DNA of 50,585 bases from Oscillospiraceae bacterium. Lineage in GTDB: Bacteria > Bacillota > Clostridia > Oscillospirales > CAG-272. Below the pieces are notes generated by a model. That model was not told the DNA's origin, did not search any database, and saw nothing but the letters and a program-made list of their open reading frames with translations. The translations under genes and the position numbers were made by a program. Where the stretch lies: NCBI GenBank assembly GCA_015064355.1, contig SVSJ01000019.1, positions 1 through 50,585 of the forward strand, written 5' to 3'. Positions within the stretch are counted from its first letter, which is position 1, and each line of letters opens with the position of its first letter. This document shows positions 48,705-50,585 of the stretch, one piece after another.

Positions 48705-50321
48705 ATGGATAAACAAATTGCAGATCAGATCATAACCGAATATTTCAAAAAGATCTACGGATTTGCCATGAAGAAAGCTTTTTCTTACGATGAAGCTGAG
48801 GAGTTGTGTGCGGATATACTTCATGAAGTGTACGTATCACTGCTGAAGGCAGAAGATGTATACAATATTGAAGGATATATCTGGCGAATCAGCGAGCACG
48901 CATATTCAAAATTTGTTTCCTCAAAGAAAAAGCACGAGGGCATCTCCATAGATGGAATGGAAATACCGTATTATGAGGATTTTCTGATTGATGATGCAGA
49001 AGAAGAAATCATACGTCTCAGACGAGAGGTTGCATTCCTTACCGAAAAACGCCGCAGAATAGTTTATCTGTTTTATTACGAGGACAAACCCATTTCATAT
49101 ATCTCAAAGAAAATGGGAATGCCCGAAGGCACTGTCAAATGGCACCTGAATAAAGCAAGAAACGAATTGAAGGAGGGCTTTTCTATGGAAAGAAAGATTG
49201 GAAAATTAGGACTTGATCCTATCACGGCAGTTGGCTACGGACACTCGGGCCATACCGGAGAAAACAGCGGACCGGAATATTATCTCGGTGACAAGCTGAA
49301 TCTGAACATCGTATACAGCGTGTATTTCGAGCCGAAGACAGCGGAGGAGATCGCAGAGGAGCTTGGTGTTACACTTGTGTTTATTGAAGACCGGATAGCA
49401 CTTCTCGAAGGAAACGGTTTCCTTGTGAAAACAAAGGGAGACAAATTCACAACTTACGTTAGTTTTGAACCCGGAACGTTCTCGCTGGAGAGAGAGGATG
49501 TGATCCTCAAGAAAAAGCAGGAAATCGCGCAGATGCTTGTGGAGGAATACGTCCCCCTTGTGAGAAAAGCGGTGGCGGAGATCGACGACGTGTATATCCC
49601 CGGCGGAAATCGAGAGCTTCTTGAGGCACTGGCAGTCTCTTATGGAGTCACTTGCACAGGAGGCATCAAGACCGGAAAGAACTTATCAAAATATGAGATA
49701 AAGACAACGGCCGGTGGTAAGTTTATTGCATATATCGAGCTTCCCACTACACAGTCTGACCCGGATTACAAGGCAACCCTTGCGAATAATAACTACCGAG
49801 CTTGCGGATGGATGATCAGAGGCTCTGACAAGTATCCCGTTGAGTCAATAAGCATTGACACAAAATACTGCTCACGCGAAGGTGCATGGGAGAACAACGA
49901 GGTTGCTGACTACGAATATCTCTACGAGCTGATAAGCGGAACCCTTGATGACAACGCAGCAAACGCCGAAAAATTCGCGAGACTCCGCGAGAAGAGATTT
50001 ATAACCGACGATAACCGCGCAAATATTATGATCGCCCGCGGAGGAATGGAAGAGTTCTTGGGTAAGATCCCCTCTGTAAGCGAAGAATTAAAGAAAAAAT
50101 TTGCTGATTATGCCCTTGAGTATGCAATGCTTGAGGCAAAGGATTATCCGCTTCAGATGCAGGACTTGGTGATCGCTAACTATTGCGGCGGCTTCATCGG
50201 CACTGTCGTTGCAGTTATGGTATTGGATATCCTTTACGGCAACGGCACTTGGAAAACCTTGACAGAAAACGAAAAGGTAACCTCCCTGCTCGTTATGTTC
50301 AGCGATATTCTTCCGCAGTAA
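48705..50321 (+). CDS. ECF-like sigma factor fused to winged-helix and large C-terminal domain
   Basis: A 538-residue protein. Region 2 (about 5-75, YGFAMKKAFSYDEAEELCADILHEVYVSL) and region 4 (about 112-160, LTEKRRRIVYLFYYEDKPISYISKKMGMPEGTVKWHLNKARNEL, given as landmarks) make a compact sigma factor. A Gly/His linker (about 165-190) leads to a winged-helix-like segment (about 200-255, TAEEIAEELGVTLVFIEDRIALLEGNGFLV). The last 280 residues are a mixed alpha/beta region with aromatic residues and no recognised motif. No anti-sigma gene is adjacent, so the C-terminal part may itself sense the signal. GGAG precedes the ATG. Confidence 0.82.
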   Translation: MDKQIADQIITEYFKKIYGFAMKKAFSYDEAEELCADILHEVYVSLLKAEDVYNIEGYIWRISEHAYSKFVSSKKKHEGISIDGMEIPYYEDFLIDDAEEEIIRLRREVAFLTEKRRRIVYLFYYEDKPISYISKKMGMPEGTVKWHLNKARNELKEGFSMERKIGKLGLDPITAVGYGHSGHTGENSGPEYYLGDKLNLNIVYSVYFEPKTAEEIAEELGVTLVFIEDRIALLEGNGFLVKTKGDKFTTYVSFEPGTFSLEREDVILKKKQEIAQMLVEEYVPLVRKAVAEIDDVYIPGGNRELLEALAVSYGVTCTGGIKTGKNLSKYEIKTTAGGKFIAYIELPTTQSDPDYKATLANNNYRACGWMIRGSDKYPVESISIDTKYCSREGAWENNEVADYEYLYELISGTLDDNAANAEKFARLREKRFITDDNRANIMIARGGMEEFLGKIPSVSEELKKKFADYALEYAMLEAKDYPLQMQDLVIANYCGGFIGTVVAVMVLDILYGNGTWKTLTENEKVTSLLVMFSDILPQ

Positions 50322-50344
50322 TGACAAAAACAAAAGACACGCTT

Positions 50345-50392
50345 ATGGCGTACCTGCGATAAAGCAGGTGCACCAAGCTTTTCTTATAACAA
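50345..50392 (+). terminator. Terminator of the sigma fusion gene
   Basis: ACCTGC (50354-50359) and GCAGGT (50366-50371) form a stem with a six-base loop, extended outward by TGGCG/CACCA-type pairing, followed by CTTTTCTT. Confidence 0.6.
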
Positions 50393-50414
50393 CTAATAGT
50401 TGACATATTAGATG

Positions 50415-50443
50415 TTGACTTATGGAAAATATTGTGCTACAAT
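50415..50443 (+). promoter_or_regulatory. Sigma-A promoter of the leader-peptide transcript
   Basis: TTGACT (50415-50420), a 17-base spacer and TACAAT (50438-50443). A second TTGACA lies 15 bases further upstream (50400-50405). Transcription would start near 50450. Confidence 0.85.
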
Positions 50444-50480
50444 AAAAGTACAAAATTTATACTTAAAGGAGGTGGACAAA

Positions 50481-50531
50481 ATGACAAACTTAACACTGAT
50501 AAAATCAATTGCCGTTTTGTCCGCAAACTAA
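50481..50531 (+). CDS. 16-residue leader peptide
   Basis: AAAGGAGGTGGACAAA gives a near-perfect Shine-Dalgarno before an ATG encoding MTNLTLIKSIAVLSAN and a TAA. The peptide is hydrophobic and is followed after 23 bases by a terminator-like hairpin. A strong ribosome binding site on such a short ORF, ahead of a hairpin, is the usual arrangement of translated leaders that control antibiotic-resistance or amino-acid genes. There is no run of a single amino acid, which favours drug-type stalling. The regulated gene lies beyond the window. Confidence 0.65.
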   Translation: MTNLTLIKSIAVLSAN

Positions 50532-50554
50532 CTTATATTGTTACGTCTTGACTT

Positions 50555-50585
50555 AATGCTCTTGATTTTATCGAGAGCATTTTAT
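50555..50585 (+). terminator. Attenuator-type terminator hairpin at the right edge
   Basis: AATGCTCTTGAT (50555-50566) and ATCGAGAGCATT (50570-50581) pair over 12 positions (one G-T) around a TTT loop, followed by TTTAT at the window end. Bases 50562-50572 are also complementary to 50498-50508 inside the leader ORF, giving a possible antiterminator. Confidence 0.7.

Overview
The window looks like chromosomal DNA of an anaerobic, spore-forming member of the Clostridia (Firmicutes). The pointers are a germination protease gene next to spoIIP, a WalRK-type two-component operon with YycH/YycI-like partners leading into murA, strong AGGAGG-type ribosome binding sites, many TTGACA-17-TATAAT promoters, and families typical of gut Clostridia (TIGR03960 radical SAM, DUF4364, DUF1858, type II pantothenate kinase). 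Base composition is moderate, with AT-rich intergenic DNA. No rRNA, tRNA or CRISPR array was recognised.

Left part (0-30 kb): mostly housekeeping genes on the minus strand. These are a radical SAM protein, a large acidic membrane protein that looks like a catalytically dead P-type ATPase, rlmB, a zinc ribbon protein, a SigH-like sigma factor, a DUF4364 protein, an orphan OppA-like lipoprotein, a HAD phosphatase, a four-repeat lipoprotein with a stomatin-like protein, an M48 protease-yqeG-M24 peptidase operon, an oxidoreductase, a PrsA-like foldase, trmK-nif3, DUF1858 and murA. Plus-strand islands carry a DUF421 protein, gpr-spoIIP, coaW, a TVP38-like protein and an XRE regulator.

Middle (30-38.4 kb): one long minus-strand operon. 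In transcription order it holds a small hypothetical gene, a RluA-type pseudouridine synthase, a DUF3810 membrane protease-like protein, a stalk-domain exported protein, WalR, WalK, a YycH-like and a YycI-like protein. murA follows after a 210-base gap. This is a cell-envelope control locus.

Accessory stretch (38.4-41.2 kb): a palindromic MITE-like repeat, three small genes of uncertain function (one resembling NTF2-fold immunity proteins, one zinc ribbon, one polytopic membrane protein), a broken tyrosine integrase fragment, and an imperfect direct repeat of about 84 bases. The repeat duplicates the 3' end of pepT and the following leader. This looks like a decayed insertion or duplication downstream of pepT.

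Right part (41.2-50.6 kb): pepT; a CUT1 sugar ABC transporter operon (two permeases and a binding lipoprotein, no ATPase); a small lipoprotein; two NUDIX genes with three NUDIX domains in all; and an ECF-like sigma factor fused to a winged-helix and a large C-terminal domain. The last 190 bases hold a consensus promoter, a 16-codon leader peptide with a strong Shine-Dalgarno and a terminator hairpin. Part of the leader ORF can pair with that hairpin. This has the layout of a ribosome-controlled attenuator for a gene just beyond the window.

Most interesting: the P-type ATPase-like pseudoenzyme, the right-edge attenuator, the pepT-tail duplication, and the sigma factor fusion.
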